64,000 nucleotides of DNA from Elusimicrobiota bacterium. GTDB lineage: Bacteria; Elusimicrobiota; Elusimicrobia; JACQPE01. The stretch spans positions 18,731 through 82,730 of the forward strand of contig JACPAN010000020.1 of NCBI GenBank assembly GCA_016180815.1, in the 5' to 3' direction. Below, one piece after another: positions 9,906-18,701 of the stretch. A program made the translations under genes and the position numbers. Position 1 is the first letter of the stretch. Each line of letters opens with the position of its first letter. The notes below the pieces were generated by a model that searched no databases, was not told the DNA's origin, and saw only the letters and a list, made by a program, of their open reading frames with translations.

Positions 9906-10049
9906 ATGAATACATTAATAGTCGCGTATTTAATCGCGTTGATTTTGGCCGTCGAGCTAAGCTCGACGGTTTATTTTTTAAGCCTAAAGAGTTTGAAAAA
10001 AGCAGATTTCGGGCATCGAGGGCCGAAAGGCCTTCTGAGCAAACGATAA
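9906..10049 (+). CDS. Possible small membrane peptide (47 aa) after the riboswitch
   Basis: An ATG 5 nt after the riboswitch opens a frame of 47 codons whose first 20 residues are hydrophobic (LIVAYLIALILAVELSSTV). No clear ribosome site precedes it, and the middle of the frame coincides with a strong terminator hairpin. It may be a leader peptide, a small membrane protein or just non-coding leader. Confidence 0.25.
   Translation: MNTLIVAYLIALILAVELSSTVYFLSLKSLKKADFGHRGPKGLLSKR
9949..9979 (+). terminator. Intrinsic terminator downstream of GEMM riboswitch
   Basis: A perfect 9-bp stem CCGTCGAGC / GCTCGACGG with a TAA loop is followed by TTTATTTTTTA. It lies between the riboswitch and the barrel gene at 10220, where premature termination could be controlled by ligand binding. 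Confidence 0.75.
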
Positions 10050-10109
10050 ACGACGCCCGGGGCTTCCGTGAGGAGGCCCGGGGCAAGTCCCGCGCCCAAC
10101 GGGGCACGG

Positions 10110-10214
10110 GAGGCAAACTCAAGCGAAGCGAGACCCTGAGCCAAGTCGAGGGGCCTCGCCAAGCCGGGGGCGCAAAGCCGAGGTTCTCCGTCGGGAGAAG
10201 GCCGGGCTGCCGAA
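10110..10214 (+). ncRNA. Second GEMM-like element directly before the barrel gene
   Basis: Positions 10163-10214 repeat exactly the 52 nt of 9850-9901, which is the 3' half of the riboswitch with GCGCAAAGCC, the second hairpin and the closing strand. Its 5' part differs. AGGCAAACTC followed by a GCGAAGC mini-hairpin near 10110-10130 could be the matching opening strand, with a longer first stem between. The element ends 5 nt before the ATG at 10220, so it could also mask translation initiation. It may be a variant or decayed c-di-GMP riboswitch. Confidence 0.5.
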
Positions 10215-10219
10215 CGCTG

Positions 10220-11794
10220 ATGAAGGCGATTATTGGAGCGCTTAGCGTCATGATGATGCTGGCGAGCCTTGGGACGCTTGAAGCGAAAAGTTCAGGCGGG
10301 GAGGCGGGCCGGTTCCTTTCCTATGGGGCCGGCGGCCGGCCCTTGGCCATGGGCGGCGCTTTCTATGGATTGGCCGACGATGCCACGGCCGCTTACTGGA
10401 ATCCCGCGGGTTTGGCCGGCTTGCAGCGAAAAGAGCTCGTCGCCATGTACGCCCAGCTCTACGCCGACACCAATCTTGGTTTTCTCGCCTATGCCCACCC
10501 GATGGCCGCCAAGGGAACGGTCGGGTTCATGTACAACCAGTTGATTTCCGACGGATTCGAGAAGGTGACGATTCAAACGGATAATCAGGGCAATATCACC
10601 GGGCTTCAAACCATCGGCACGTTCAGCGACGAACAGCGGGCCCTGGGCATGGCTTGGGGCAAGCCCATCGCCGAGCGTTTTGATTTGGGCGTCAGTTCCA
10701 AATTTTTGACCCGCAAGTTGGACACCAGCGTGGATTCGCATATCGGCATGGACATTACCACCATCATCCGCGCCTTCCCCCGCTATCAAATCGGCTTGGG
10801 CTTGCACAATGTTCTGGCCATGAAATCCGGCGATACCGATGACACCCTGCCCTTGACGCTTCGCGTCGGCAACAATTACAAGCTCATCAGGGATAAACTT
10901 TCCCTGGGGTTGGACTTTGAGAATTCCCAGCGCAGCGGCTTATCCTGGCGCTTCGGCGGCGAGTATTGGGTGTTGTCCTGGATCGCTTTTCGTTTCGGCA
11001 TTCAAGGCGACCCCGGCTCAACCGGCGGAGCCAGGGAGATGAATTTCGGCGCCGGGCTTCATTACCAGAATTTTTCCTTGGATTTGGCCAACGCGGTCCA
11101 TGACCTGGGGCTGACCACCCGGTTTTCCGCTTCATGGCGCTTCGGCGGCTCCATCAAAGTGAGTCAGGAGTCGAAAATCCGCCGCAGCGTTCAACTCGGT
11201 TTCGACGCCTTCCGCAGCGGCAATTTCCTCATCGCCCTCCAGCGTTTAAACCAGGCCCTCGATGCCCAGCCTGGCAACAAAATGCTTCAAGGCATGGTGG
11301 AGCGCCTCCAGCAAGTGGTGGCTGTTTACCCACAGGCCCTTGGGGAGTCGGAAGTCATGACCTATGTCCGAAAGGGCGTGGCCCAATACATCAGCGGCGC
11401 CGATCAAAAAGCCTCGGTCAACGCGCTGCGATACGCCTTCAATAAAAACATCCAGGATGAGAAGGTCCTGGGCTTGCTCAACCTGGTGGAAAAAGACGCT
11501 CAAGTGCCCGAGCTCACTCGCAAAATCGAAGGCCCTCAAATTTTCACCTGGATCGATCAGAAGGTTTTCGATGCCCGAAGCTCCTTCCACGACGGCAAAT
11601 ATGACATCGTGATCAGGCGCTGTCAGGATATCCTGGACTTGGAGCCCACGAACACCACGGCCCTGGAGATCATGGGCAGCGCCTTCTTTATGATGGACCA
11701 AAAGGACAAAGCCACGGCTTTGTGGAAGCGGGTTTTGGAAGTCGATCCCAACAACAAAACAGTGCGGCCTTTCCTGGAGTCCTTGGAGAAATGA
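10220..11794 (+). CDS. PorV/UPF0164-like outer-membrane barrel with C-terminal TPR domain
   Basis: A 524-residue protein with a signal peptide (MKAIIGALSVMMMLASLGTLEA). The mature start has the family signature RFLSYGAGGRPLAMGGAFYGLADDATAAYWNPAGL (split here as FLSYGAGGRPLAMGGAF and WNPAGL). This motif is typical of the PorV/PorQ/UPF0164 FadL-like barrels. Alternating beta strands reach residue 310. The last 210 residues are helical with TPR-like patterns (AFRSGNFLIALQRLNQALD; ILDLEPTNTTALEIMGSAF). In type IX secretion, PorV shuttles cargo at the outer membrane. The periplasmic TPR tail is an extra that could contact other parts. It lies between the two FliF-FliG genes and behind c-di-GMP riboswitch elements. 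Confidence 0.78.
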   Translation: MKAIIGALSVMMMLASLGTLEAKSSGGEAGRFLSYGAGGRPLAMGGAFYGLADDATAAYWNPAGLAGLQRKELVAMYAQLYADTNLGFLAYAHPMAAKGTVGFMYNQLISDGFEKVTIQTDNQGNITGLQTIGTFSDEQRALGMAWGKPIAERFDLGVSSKFLTRKLDTSVDSHIGMDITTIIRAFPRYQIGLGLHNVLAMKSGDTDDTLPLTLRVGNNYKLIRDKLSLGLDFENSQRSGLSWRFGGEYWVLSWIAFRFGIQGDPGSTGGAREMNFGAGLHYQNFSLDLANAVHDLGLTTRFSASWRFGGSIKVSQESKIRRSVQLGFDAFRSGNFLIALQRLNQALDAQPGNKMLQGMVERLQQVVAVYPQALGESEVMTYVRKGVAQYISGADQKASVNALRYAFNKNIQDEKVLGLLNLVEKDAQVPELTRKIEGPQIFTWIDQKVFDARSSFHDGKYDIVIRRCQDILDLEPTNTTALEIMGSAFFMMDQKDKATALWKRVLEVDPNNKTVRPFLESLEK

Positions 11795-11950
11795 TGATCG
11801 GCATTTGGGTGTTGCGCGTCGTGGGAAGGGGGTTTAGACTTAAAGGGTAGGTACGGGTCCATTGTCATGATTAGGGATACAAACGGCAGAGAGCCTGTTG
11901 AGTCTCGTCGGCCATTGCGGACCGGCGGGGCTAAACTTTTTGACCAAGTC

Positions 11951-11990
11951 CCAGGACCTGTCACTGGCAGGTCCTGGCCCGCGAAGCGGG
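11951..11990 (+). promoter_or_regulatory. Two stacked hairpins before the second FliF-FliG gene
   Basis: CCAGGACCTG / CAGGTCCTGG (10 bp, 7-nt loop, 11951-11977) is followed at once by CCCGC-GAA-GCGGG (11978-11990), ending 11 nt before ATG 12002. There is no U tract, so these are more likely a leader structure or processing site than a terminator. The rest of the 207-nt gap (11795-12001) shows no other clear signal. Confidence 0.4.
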
Positions 11991-12001
11991 TGGACGCGGA
12001 A

Positions 12002-13924
12002 ATGGTTGGAGCAGGGCCGTGCGTAAACCATGACGGGGGCGGGTTCGCCGCTTACGGCATTTTCCCTTTGCTGCTGGGCGGCTTGATCGCCTTGGCCACG
12101 GTGTTGGCCTTCGGCCAGGAGACGGGCGGCGATTATGGGCTGCCCAATTTTTCTCTCCTGGAGAAAGAGCGCCAACTGCGCGGCGAGCTTGAGAAAAAAA
12201 TACAAACGGATATTTTGGATCCGATCTTGGGCCGCGGTAAGGCCGTCGTATTCGTTTCGCTGGAGTTGGACGTTGTGACCGTGCGCCAGAAAGCGGCTCA
12301 ATCCGGATCGGGCGTGGCGTCGAAAGGCCAAACCCAGTCGCCGCTTCTTTCGGAAACGGAATATATCCTGCCGGGCATCCCGAAGCCCAAAAGTACGGAT
12401 ACCGGGCCGTTGGAGGGCAAATCGCAGCAAGCACGCCAGGAGCGCGAGGCTCTCCAGGAAAAAGCCGCTCAGCGGACCGTGGTTAAACGATTCGAAGCCG
12501 TGATCATGCATGATGAAACGCTCGCCGCGGATGTTCTGGATATGGTCCGCCAGCGCATCATCGACGCCCTGAAGCAGTTTGAGGTCAAGCCCGATCAGAT
12601 CAGTTTCAAGCCGACCAGGATGGAGGGTCATCTGGTCGACGATTTTCGTCAGCCCATGGTTTATATCCCGTCCTTGTTCGCATTGCTTGTTTTTCTTTTC
12701 TTGATGTTTTTATTCGGCCCCTTGGCTTCGTTTATGCGCGGCTATGTCCGCCTGTTGGAACGCCGCGAGGGGACCGAGGTCAATGTCGAATCCGAATTCA
12801 AGAATCCCGAGGACGAAGGTCCCGGAGGCCCCGGCGGCGGCGCCATGGGCGCGTTGGAAGGAGAAATGGCTTCCCTGGAAAAAGAAGGGGAAGGGGGTGA
12901 GGAAGAAATGCAGAAGTTCGAGCCGTTTAGATACGTCAATGAGGAGAATATCAAAGGGCTGATTTATTTACTCAAGCGCGAGGAACCATGGATTATTTCC
13001 GTGGTTCTGACGTACCTCAAGCCCGAATTAGCTCAGAAGGTGCTGACTTCGCTGCCTGTTGATTTGCAGGCGCGCGTGGCCATGGAAACCGCGGTCATCC
13101 GGGAGGTCACCAGGGAGCAGGTGGTGGCCATTGACCAGGAAATCAAGGAACGGGTGGATTTTGTCATCGGCGGCATCGAACCCTTGGTCAATATGCTGGA
13201 GGAAGCCAAGCCCGATGTCCGGGAAAGCATTTTGGAATACCTCAGGAACGAAAAACCCGAGGTTTATGAAAAGCTGAGGAAGCGCCTTCTGTTGTTTGAA
13301 GACCTGCCTTTGCTTCCGGACAAGGTCGTGGCTATGGCCGTGCGCGAGCTCAAGCCCTCCGAGATCGCCGTCGCCCTGAAAGAGGCGTCTCCTGAGATCG
13401 AAAACAAAATTTTCGCGAATTTGTCTTCGGGCGCCGTTAATTTGGTCAAGGAAGAACTCGAGCTTTCCGCCGAGACATCTCTCGAAGAAGTGGAGCGGGA
13501 GCGCCAAAAAATTTTGGCGGTGATCAAACGCATGGAAACCGAAGGGAAAGTCGCGTTCAGGGAAAAGCCTCAGGCGACGATCATCGACGGCATCGAAGAG
13601 GATGAGGTCAAGGCCCAGGAGCGCATGCGCGCTTGGCGCGCCCCGGCCGGCGAAGGGGCCGCCCAGCCCGGAGAGCCGCCTCCTTACGAGCGAGGCTTGG
13701 CCCTTTATAACGAAGGGCGTTATGAGGAGGCGATCGGCGCCTTCCAGGCGGCCGTCGGCGAGCGCCAGGATTTTTGGGAAGCCTATCAGGCCTTGGGCGG
13801 GGCCTATTACGCGTTGGGGCGGTTATCGGAAGCCTTGTGGGCTTACGAGCAGGTGCTGGCCTTAAACCCTTCGCCCGAAGTCGAGGAATTCGTGCGCTCC
13901 ATGCGCGTGCAGGCGGGGACATAA
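12002..13924 (+). CDS. FliF-like ring domain fused to FliG with TPR tail (motor protein 2)
   Basis: A 640-residue protein. TM helix 1 (about 17-40, YGIFPLLLGGLIALATVLAF) leads to a periplasmic segment with FliF-like strands (ILGRGKAVVFVSLELDVV near 75; VVKRFEAVIMHDETLAADV near 160). TM helix 2 (220-245) precedes an acidic Gly-rich linker and a clear FliG region (300-535). That region includes RKRLLLFEDLPLLPDK, VALKEASPEIENKIFANLS and the SLEEVERERQKIL helix of FliG-C. The last 80 residues form TPR-like helices (ERGLALYNEGRYEEAIGAF). The ATG at 12002 gives the membrane anchor; the frame is open further upstream to 11867, but that part looks non-coding. It is the more FliG-like of the two fusions. 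The TPR tail is not usual for FliG and may bind the coiled-coil proteins encoded next. Confidence 0.82.
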   Translation: MVGAGPCVNHDGGGFAAYGIFPLLLGGLIALATVLAFGQETGGDYGLPNFSLLEKERQLRGELEKKIQTDILDPILGRGKAVVFVSLELDVVTVRQKAAQSGSGVASKGQTQSPLLSETEYILPGIPKPKSTDTGPLEGKSQQARQEREALQEKAAQRTVVKRFEAVIMHDETLAADVLDMVRQRIIDALKQFEVKPDQISFKPTRMEGHLVDDFRQPMVYIPSLFALLVFLFLMFLFGPLASFMRGYVRLLERREGTEVNVESEFKNPEDEGPGGPGGGAMGALEGEMASLEKEGEGGEEEMQKFEPFRYVNEENIKGLIYLLKREEPWIISVVLTYLKPELAQKVLTSLPVDLQARVAMETAVIREVTREQVVAIDQEIKERVDFVIGGIEPLVNMLEEAKPDVRESILEYLRNEKPEVYEKLRKRLLLFEDLPLLPDKVVAMAVRELKPSEIAVALKEASPEIENKIFANLSSGAVNLVKEELELSAETSLEEVERERQKILAVIKRMETEGKVAFREKPQATIIDGIEEDEVKAQERMRAWRAPAGEGAAQPGEPPPYERGLALYNEGRYEEAIGAFQAAVGERQDFWEAYQALGGAYYALGRLSEALWAYEQVLALNPSPEVEEFVRSMRVQAGT

Positions 13925-13927
13925 CCC

Positions 13928-15172
13928 ATGGAATTCAAAGACATCCAATCCACGATTAAATCGGGCAAGAAAGAGGACATCGCCAAAAATTGGGCCCTCT
14001 ACATGGAGGAGCTTAAAAAGAAAAAAATTGAAACTCAGCCTCAGAAAGCGCCGGCGCCGCAGCAGCCGGCGGTCGCGGACAAGGAATTGAAGGACGCCCG
14101 CGATCGTCTGGAGACCTTTGAGCGGACGCTCGCTGAGGCCCAGGCCAAACTTTCCGCGCAAGAGGCGCAGATGACGGCCCAGCAGGAGTCCTCGCAAAAA
14201 AGCGGCGCGGACCTGGCCGCGCTGCAAGCCGATCTCAAGCAAAAAATCGAGGCGTTGGCTAAAGCCGATGAGCAGTTGATCCGCCTGCGTCAGGATTTTT
14301 CCACGCGCCTGATCGAGATCGACCGCCTGAATCAGGAACGCGAGTCGTTCCTGGAGATGGAAAAAGACATGCGCGCCAAATCCGAAATTTTGATGGAGAT
14401 GGAGGCGAAACTCGCTCAAAACGCCCTGCATACCCAGGAGCTTTTGGGCCGCCTGGAAGAAAAAGACCGGGAGCTTGAGCAGGCGCGCTATCAGCTGGAG
14501 CGTTTTCAGAGGGGGGAAGTCGTCCGGCTCCTGGAGGCCAAGGTCCAGGAATTAGGGGGAAAAATCGCGGAATTGGAAGCCGCTCTGGCCGCTAAAACGA
14601 CCGAGCTCGATGATTTTCGCGGATTTTTGAACCAGCGCGAAACCGAGCTGACCAAGCGCCGCGAAGAGGAAGCGGGGCTCTTCGCCCGGGAGCGGTCCGC
14701 TCTTGAGGAAAAAATCAATCAGGGTCAAACGCGTTTGAAAGAATTGGAAGCCGAGTTGGCCGGTCTGCGGCGCATTTTGATCAAAGAAGAGGAGCGTTCC
14801 CGTCAATTGGAAATCGTCGCTTCGGCCGCGGACGCCGACCGTCGCAGCCTGCAAGAACGCCTTGAGCTGTTGACCGGGGAGATGAAGGAACATCAAGCGA
14901 AGCTGTCCCGTTATTTGACGCCGGCAGCCCTCGGTCCCTCATCGTCCGCCGGCCCTGCGGCCGGCGTCCCTTCTGCGCGGCCGTTGTTCGCTCCGGAACG
15001 GCCGGCGGGGGAAGGTTGGGGCGTTTCTGCGTTGCCCATGGATTGGGGTTTGCCGGCTTTTCCCGAACCCGATTTTGAAGCCATGGAATGGGATGATCCT
15101 CTATTACACGCGCCCGAGCCCATCGAACCGGACGCTTTTGATTGGCCGCCAGACGAGGGAAAAGGAGTTTAG
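13928..15172 (+). CDS. Coiled-coil protein (414 aa)
   Basis: Not assigned to a family. The first 30 residues (IKSGKKEDIAKNWALYMEEL) look like a small globular or docking helix pair. Residues 50-330 are a continuous heptad-rich coiled coil. The last 90 residues are Pro/Ala/acid-rich and end in an aromatic-acidic tail (FDWPPDEGKGV) that could be a binding peptide. No membrane segment is seen. It starts 3 nt after the FliF-FliG gene and abuts the next coiled-coil gene, so it is in the same operon. Confidence 0.6.
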   Translation: MEFKDIQSTIKSGKKEDIAKNWALYMEELKKKKIETQPQKAPAPQQPAVADKELKDARDRLETFERTLAEAQAKLSAQEAQMTAQQESSQKSGADLAALQADLKQKIEALAKADEQLIRLRQDFSTRLIEIDRLNQERESFLEMEKDMRAKSEILMEMEAKLAQNALHTQELLGRLEEKDRELEQARYQLERFQRGEVVRLLEAKVQELGGKIAELEAALAAKTTELDDFRGFLNQRETELTKRREEEAGLFARERSALEEKINQGQTRLKELEAELAGLRRILIKEEERSRQLEIVASAADADRRSLQERLELLTGEMKEHQAKLSRYLTPAALGPSSSAGPAAGVPSARPLFAPERPAGEGWGVSALPMDWGLPAFPEPDFEAMEWDDPLLHAPEPIEPDAFDWPPDEGKGV

Positions 15173-18100
15173 GTGGACGAACTCGACAAGCTCGAGAAAG
15201 AAAAAGACGAGGAACTGCTGAATTTGGCGGCTCGCATCGAACAGATTTCAAAGCTGGCCGAAGCCAGAAAAACGTTGTTTCAACGTGAGGCCGAGCAGTT
15301 AAAAGAGCTGTTCAACCGTTCGGTCGACAACCTCGAAACCACGCTCAAGCTTTCCCAAACCAAGCTGGCCGCGGAAATTGAAAACGCCAATAAAAATTTG
15401 ACCGCTCTTGAGGCCCGTCTTCAGGAAATCGAGCAGGAAGCCAGCCCTGCGGTCGTCGAGAAGAAGCTCAAGGCGCTGGAGGATGACATCGTCCGCCAGG
15501 GCGCCGGCCATCCCTCGGCGAGTTTGGAATCGGCCGACGACTCCCTGAGCGGGCTCCATCGGCAAATCGAGGAGAGTATCCGCCAGAAAAGCGGACAAAT
15601 CGGACGCCTTAAGGAGAATTTAAGCCTCAAGGAAAAAGAACTCGGCCAATTGACGTCGCGCGTGGAGGCCGAGAAGTCGGCCTTGGTGGCCAAATATAAA
15701 ACAGCCCTGGATAAAAAGGAGCGCGCGGCGCGGGAAGCCATCCGGTTGCTCCAAGCGGAATTCTCCCGCCGACGCCTGCGCATGCAAGAGGTCACGAAAG
15801 TGGTGGAAGCCAGGGAGGTCTGGCTGGAAGAGGAAAAATCCCGGCGCCTGGAGGCTTTAAAAGGGCTGATGGGTGAGATGGAAAGCAGGGGCCAGGCCCT
15901 TCAGCAGAAGATGTTCGAGGAAAAAACGTTTTGGGAAGGCCAGATTAAAGCCGCGGAACAAGAAATCAACGCCTTGAGCATGCGTCTGGTGACCGGGCAG
16001 GCGGAATTCGCCGCGATTAAAACGAAAGGGGAGGAGGAACTCAAAAAACTCGAGTTCGAATTAAACGCCGAGTACACGCAGCGCGCCGAGGCCGTGGGGG
16101 CCGAGGTCAAATCCTTGCGCGGGGAGCTCGACGAAGCGAATACGCGCATCACCCAGCTGATCGGCAAGCTTCGCCGTTACGAGGAGGCCAATAAAAAGGA
16201 AGTCGCGGACCTGGAGGCGTTGGCTGCTAAGCGCCATGGCGACACCGCTCAGGAGATCAAGCGCCGCGAGGGCCGCTTGGCTGTCCTACGCGAAGAGCAT
16301 CAAAAGCTGCTGGAAGCCAAAACGAAGGAGCTCGACGTCTTGCGCTCTGAATACGAAGCCAAGGTGTTGACGCCCACGCTTCTGGCCAAGAAAAAAGGCG
16401 TCGAGGAAATCGAAGCCAGAAAGAAAGAGTGGGAAAAGAAGCTTTTTGACCTGGAAGAGAGCCATCGGGCCGAACGTCTGCAAATGGATACGGCCATCCG
16501 CAACTGCCATGATCAAATCCGCGCGATTGAAGAGAAGTTGAGCCTTGAGGCGCGGTCCCATCAAGAGCGGATGAAAGAGTTGGCCGCCAAAAAAGACGAA
16601 ATGCTCGCTCCTCGCGCGGCCCGGTTGGGAGAGCTGGAGAAAACCATCGAGCTGACCGCCGTAAAGTTTAAGGATGAAATCGCGGCTTTGGACGAGCGAA
16701 AGGCGAATATCCATCTGGAAGCGGATCATATGCGCGCGGCGTTTGAAGCCACCACCGAGGAGCACCGCCGGGAGCTTCTTTTCGCTATCGAGAATTTAAG
16801 GGCTCAGCTTGAGGCCCAGCAATCCCGCAGCGTCAAGGAAAAGGGCCAGTGGACCGACGCGCTGGAGACCAGCCGCAGCCAAGTGCGGCGGCTTGAAAAA
16901 GACCTCGAGGCGATATCCACCGCCCATGCCCAGGAGCTTCGGTCCCGCGAAGATGAAATCAGCGCCTCGCGCGCCACCGACGAGGAAAAAATCCGCTCGT
17001 TGGAATCGCTGTTGACGCAAATGGTCGCTAAATCCAAAGAGGAGATTAAAAATAAGGAGACGGAAATAGTCCGGGCCGAAGGCGCCGGCCGGCGGCTGAT
17101 GGAAAACCTCCGCAGGAAGCGCGAGGCCGAGGAGTCGCGGCTGGAGGCCCGCCGGGTGGAGCTGTTGTCCGCGATCAACGAGCATGCCGAGTCCTTTGCC
17201 AAGGAGCGCAGCCAATTAACACAGGAAGCCGACGAGGTCCAGCAAAAGCTGTTGAAAGTTGAAAAAGTGCTCGAGGAGCAGACGCAGCGCTGGCAGGCCG
17301 TGTTCACCCAGTTGGAGGAAAAGCGCAGCCGGGAAATCGGTCCTCTGGAGGCGCGTTTGAGGGAATTGGAATCGCAACGAAGCGATTTCGAAGCGGCTTC
17401 GACAAACAGCCACGACCTCTGGGCCTCCAGGATCAAAGAGATGCGCGATGATTTATCCCGGCGCCAATCCGAGTGGACGGAGGCTTGGCAAACGCGCAAA
17501 AAAGAGCTGACGGATGAAACCTCGCGGCTGGAGGCGCGGCTGGCGGCTTTGCGCAGCCAGCACCGCAGCCAGCTCGATACTTTGGGCGCGGAGCGCGCCA
17601 GGAAGGAAACCGATCTTCAAGAAAAGGAGCGGTCCTTGGAGGAGCTTTCCGGAACGCTCGCCGCCAAGCGTCAAGCGGCTGAAACGGGATTGAAGGAAGA
17701 ACAGGTTCGCTATACGCAAGCCGTTGAGAAAGCCAAGGCCGAAATCGAGCAGCTTCAAATGCAGATCGCGGCCGTCGACGCGGCCAAGGAAAAGGAGCTG
17801 GCTGCGTTGTCGAATGAATTGATCGGATTCGAGCAGACCCACCGCCGCCAAATCGAAACGTTACAGGAGCGTTTCACCCGCGACCGCCAAACGTTGGAAT
17901 CTTCGCTCAAATCCCAGACTCAGACCGGTGAAGACGAAATCGCGCAGATGGAATCCCATATTGAAAATTTAACAGTCCAAATTAAGGATCGTTCCATGGA
18001 GCTGGAGGTGTTGAGGAGCCAGCAGGAAATCGAATCCGCGGAGATCAGCCGCCGCAAGAGAAAAGTCGTGGCTGATTTGCGCACCCACCGCGCGGAATTG

Positions 18101-18697
18101 GCTCAGGAGTTAAAGCAGGTCCGGCGCTCTTATCAGGAGAGGGTCAAGGAGAAGGATCATGAAATTTATTTGGCGCGTCTGAAAGTCGAGCTGCGTTCCA
18201 AGCGCCTGGAGGAGATTCTATCGGCGAAGCGCCAGGAGCTCGAGCGCATGCGCGCAGGCTGGGCCGGCCGCGCCGAACAAACGCTTGATCACCTGAAGAC
18301 GAAAATCGACGAATTGTCCGCGGCCCGCCGGGCGAGGGAGGAGGAACTTAAATCGTTCGACGCTAAAAGCGGCCAACTGCGCGAGAATCTTTCCGAGCTG
18401 CGCGCCGGCGCGCAGCGTCCGGGAGCGTCTACTTCTTGGGAGGAAAAGGAGATCGAGCGCATGCGCGTCCGCGCCAAACAACAGATCGAGTATTTCCGGG
18501 TGCGCATGGAGGAGCTTTTGAAAACACGGGAGAATGAGAAGGCCCGGTTATTGGAGGCCGCGGAAAAAGTGGAGCCTATCAGCCGGGAGGCGTCCATGAC
18601 GTTGACGGATTTTATTCTTGTTTGGGAGCGGGAAGTGCGCCGGATGGCCACGCTCATAAAAGGCCTTGAAGAATCTTCGTTTTGGAGACAACATTAA
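15173..18697 (+). CDS. Very long coiled-coil protein (1174 aa)
   Basis: The GTG start comes directly after the previous stop codon, with GGAG 9 nt upstream. Almost the whole protein is one charged, heptad-repeating coiled coil with short breaks, like SMC or myosin rods. There is no ATPase motif, no hinge and no membrane helix. A straight coiled coil of this length would span well over 100 nm. It could be a cytoplasmic filament, track or spacer for the motor, as is thought for other bacterial coiled-coil cytoskeletal proteins. That role is inference from the operon. Confidence 0.6.
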   Translation: MDELDKLEKEKDEELLNLAARIEQISKLAEARKTLFQREAEQLKELFNRSVDNLETTLKLSQTKLAAEIENANKNLTALEARLQEIEQEASPAVVEKKLKALEDDIVRQGAGHPSASLESADDSLSGLHRQIEESIRQKSGQIGRLKENLSLKEKELGQLTSRVEAEKSALVAKYKTALDKKERAAREAIRLLQAEFSRRRLRMQEVTKVVEAREVWLEEEKSRRLEALKGLMGEMESRGQALQQKMFEEKTFWEGQIKAAEQEINALSMRLVTGQAEFAAIKTKGEEELKKLEFELNAEYTQRAEAVGAEVKSLRGELDEANTRITQLIGKLRRYEEANKKEVADLEALAAKRHGDTAQEIKRREGRLAVLREEHQKLLEAKTKELDVLRSEYEAKVLTPTLLAKKKGVEEIEARKKEWEKKLFDLEESHRAERLQMDTAIRNCHDQIRAIEEKLSLEARSHQERMKELAAKKDEMLAPRAARLGELEKTIELTAVKFKDEIAALDERKANIHLEADHMRAAFEATTEEHRRELLFAIENLRAQLEAQQSRSVKEKGQWTDALETSRSQVRRLEKDLEAISTAHAQELRSREDEISASRATDEEKIRSLESLLTQMVAKSKEEIKNKETEIVRAEGAGRRLMENLRRKREAEESRLEARRVELLSAINEHAESFAKERSQLTQEADEVQQKLLKVEKVLEEQTQRWQAVFTQLEEKRSREIGPLEARLRELESQRSDFEAASTNSHDLWASRIKEMRDDLSRRQSEWTEAWQTRKKELTDETSRLEARLAALRSQHRSQLDTLGAERARKETDLQEKERSLEELSGTLAAKRQAAETGLKEEQVRYTQAVEKAKAEIEQLQMQIAAVDAAKEKELAALSNELIGFEQTHRRQIETLQERFTRDRQTLESSLKSQTQTGEDEIAQMESHIENLTVQIKDRSMELEVLRSQQEIESAEISRRKRKVVADLRTHRAELAQELKQVRRSYQERVKEKDHEIYLARLKVELRSKRLEEILSAKRQELERMRAGWAGRAEQTLDHLKTKIDELSAARRAREEELKSFDAKSGQLRENLSELRAGAQRPGASTSWEEKEIERMRVRAKQQIEYFRVRMEELLKTRENEKARLLEAAEKVEPISREASMTLTDFILVWEREVRRMATLIKGLEESSFWRQH

Positions 18698-18701
18698 AGG
18701 T

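Noticed and set aside
11820..11950. Third c-di-GMP riboswitch before the second FliF-FliG gene
   Set aside because: No GCAAAGCC core or GNRA-capped first stem is found; only plain hairpins follow.
16286..17499. Overlapping minus-strand frames opposite the 1174-aa coiled-coil gene
   Set aside because: They are Leu/Ser-rich mirror images of a Glu/Lys-rich coiled coil, without domain signals.
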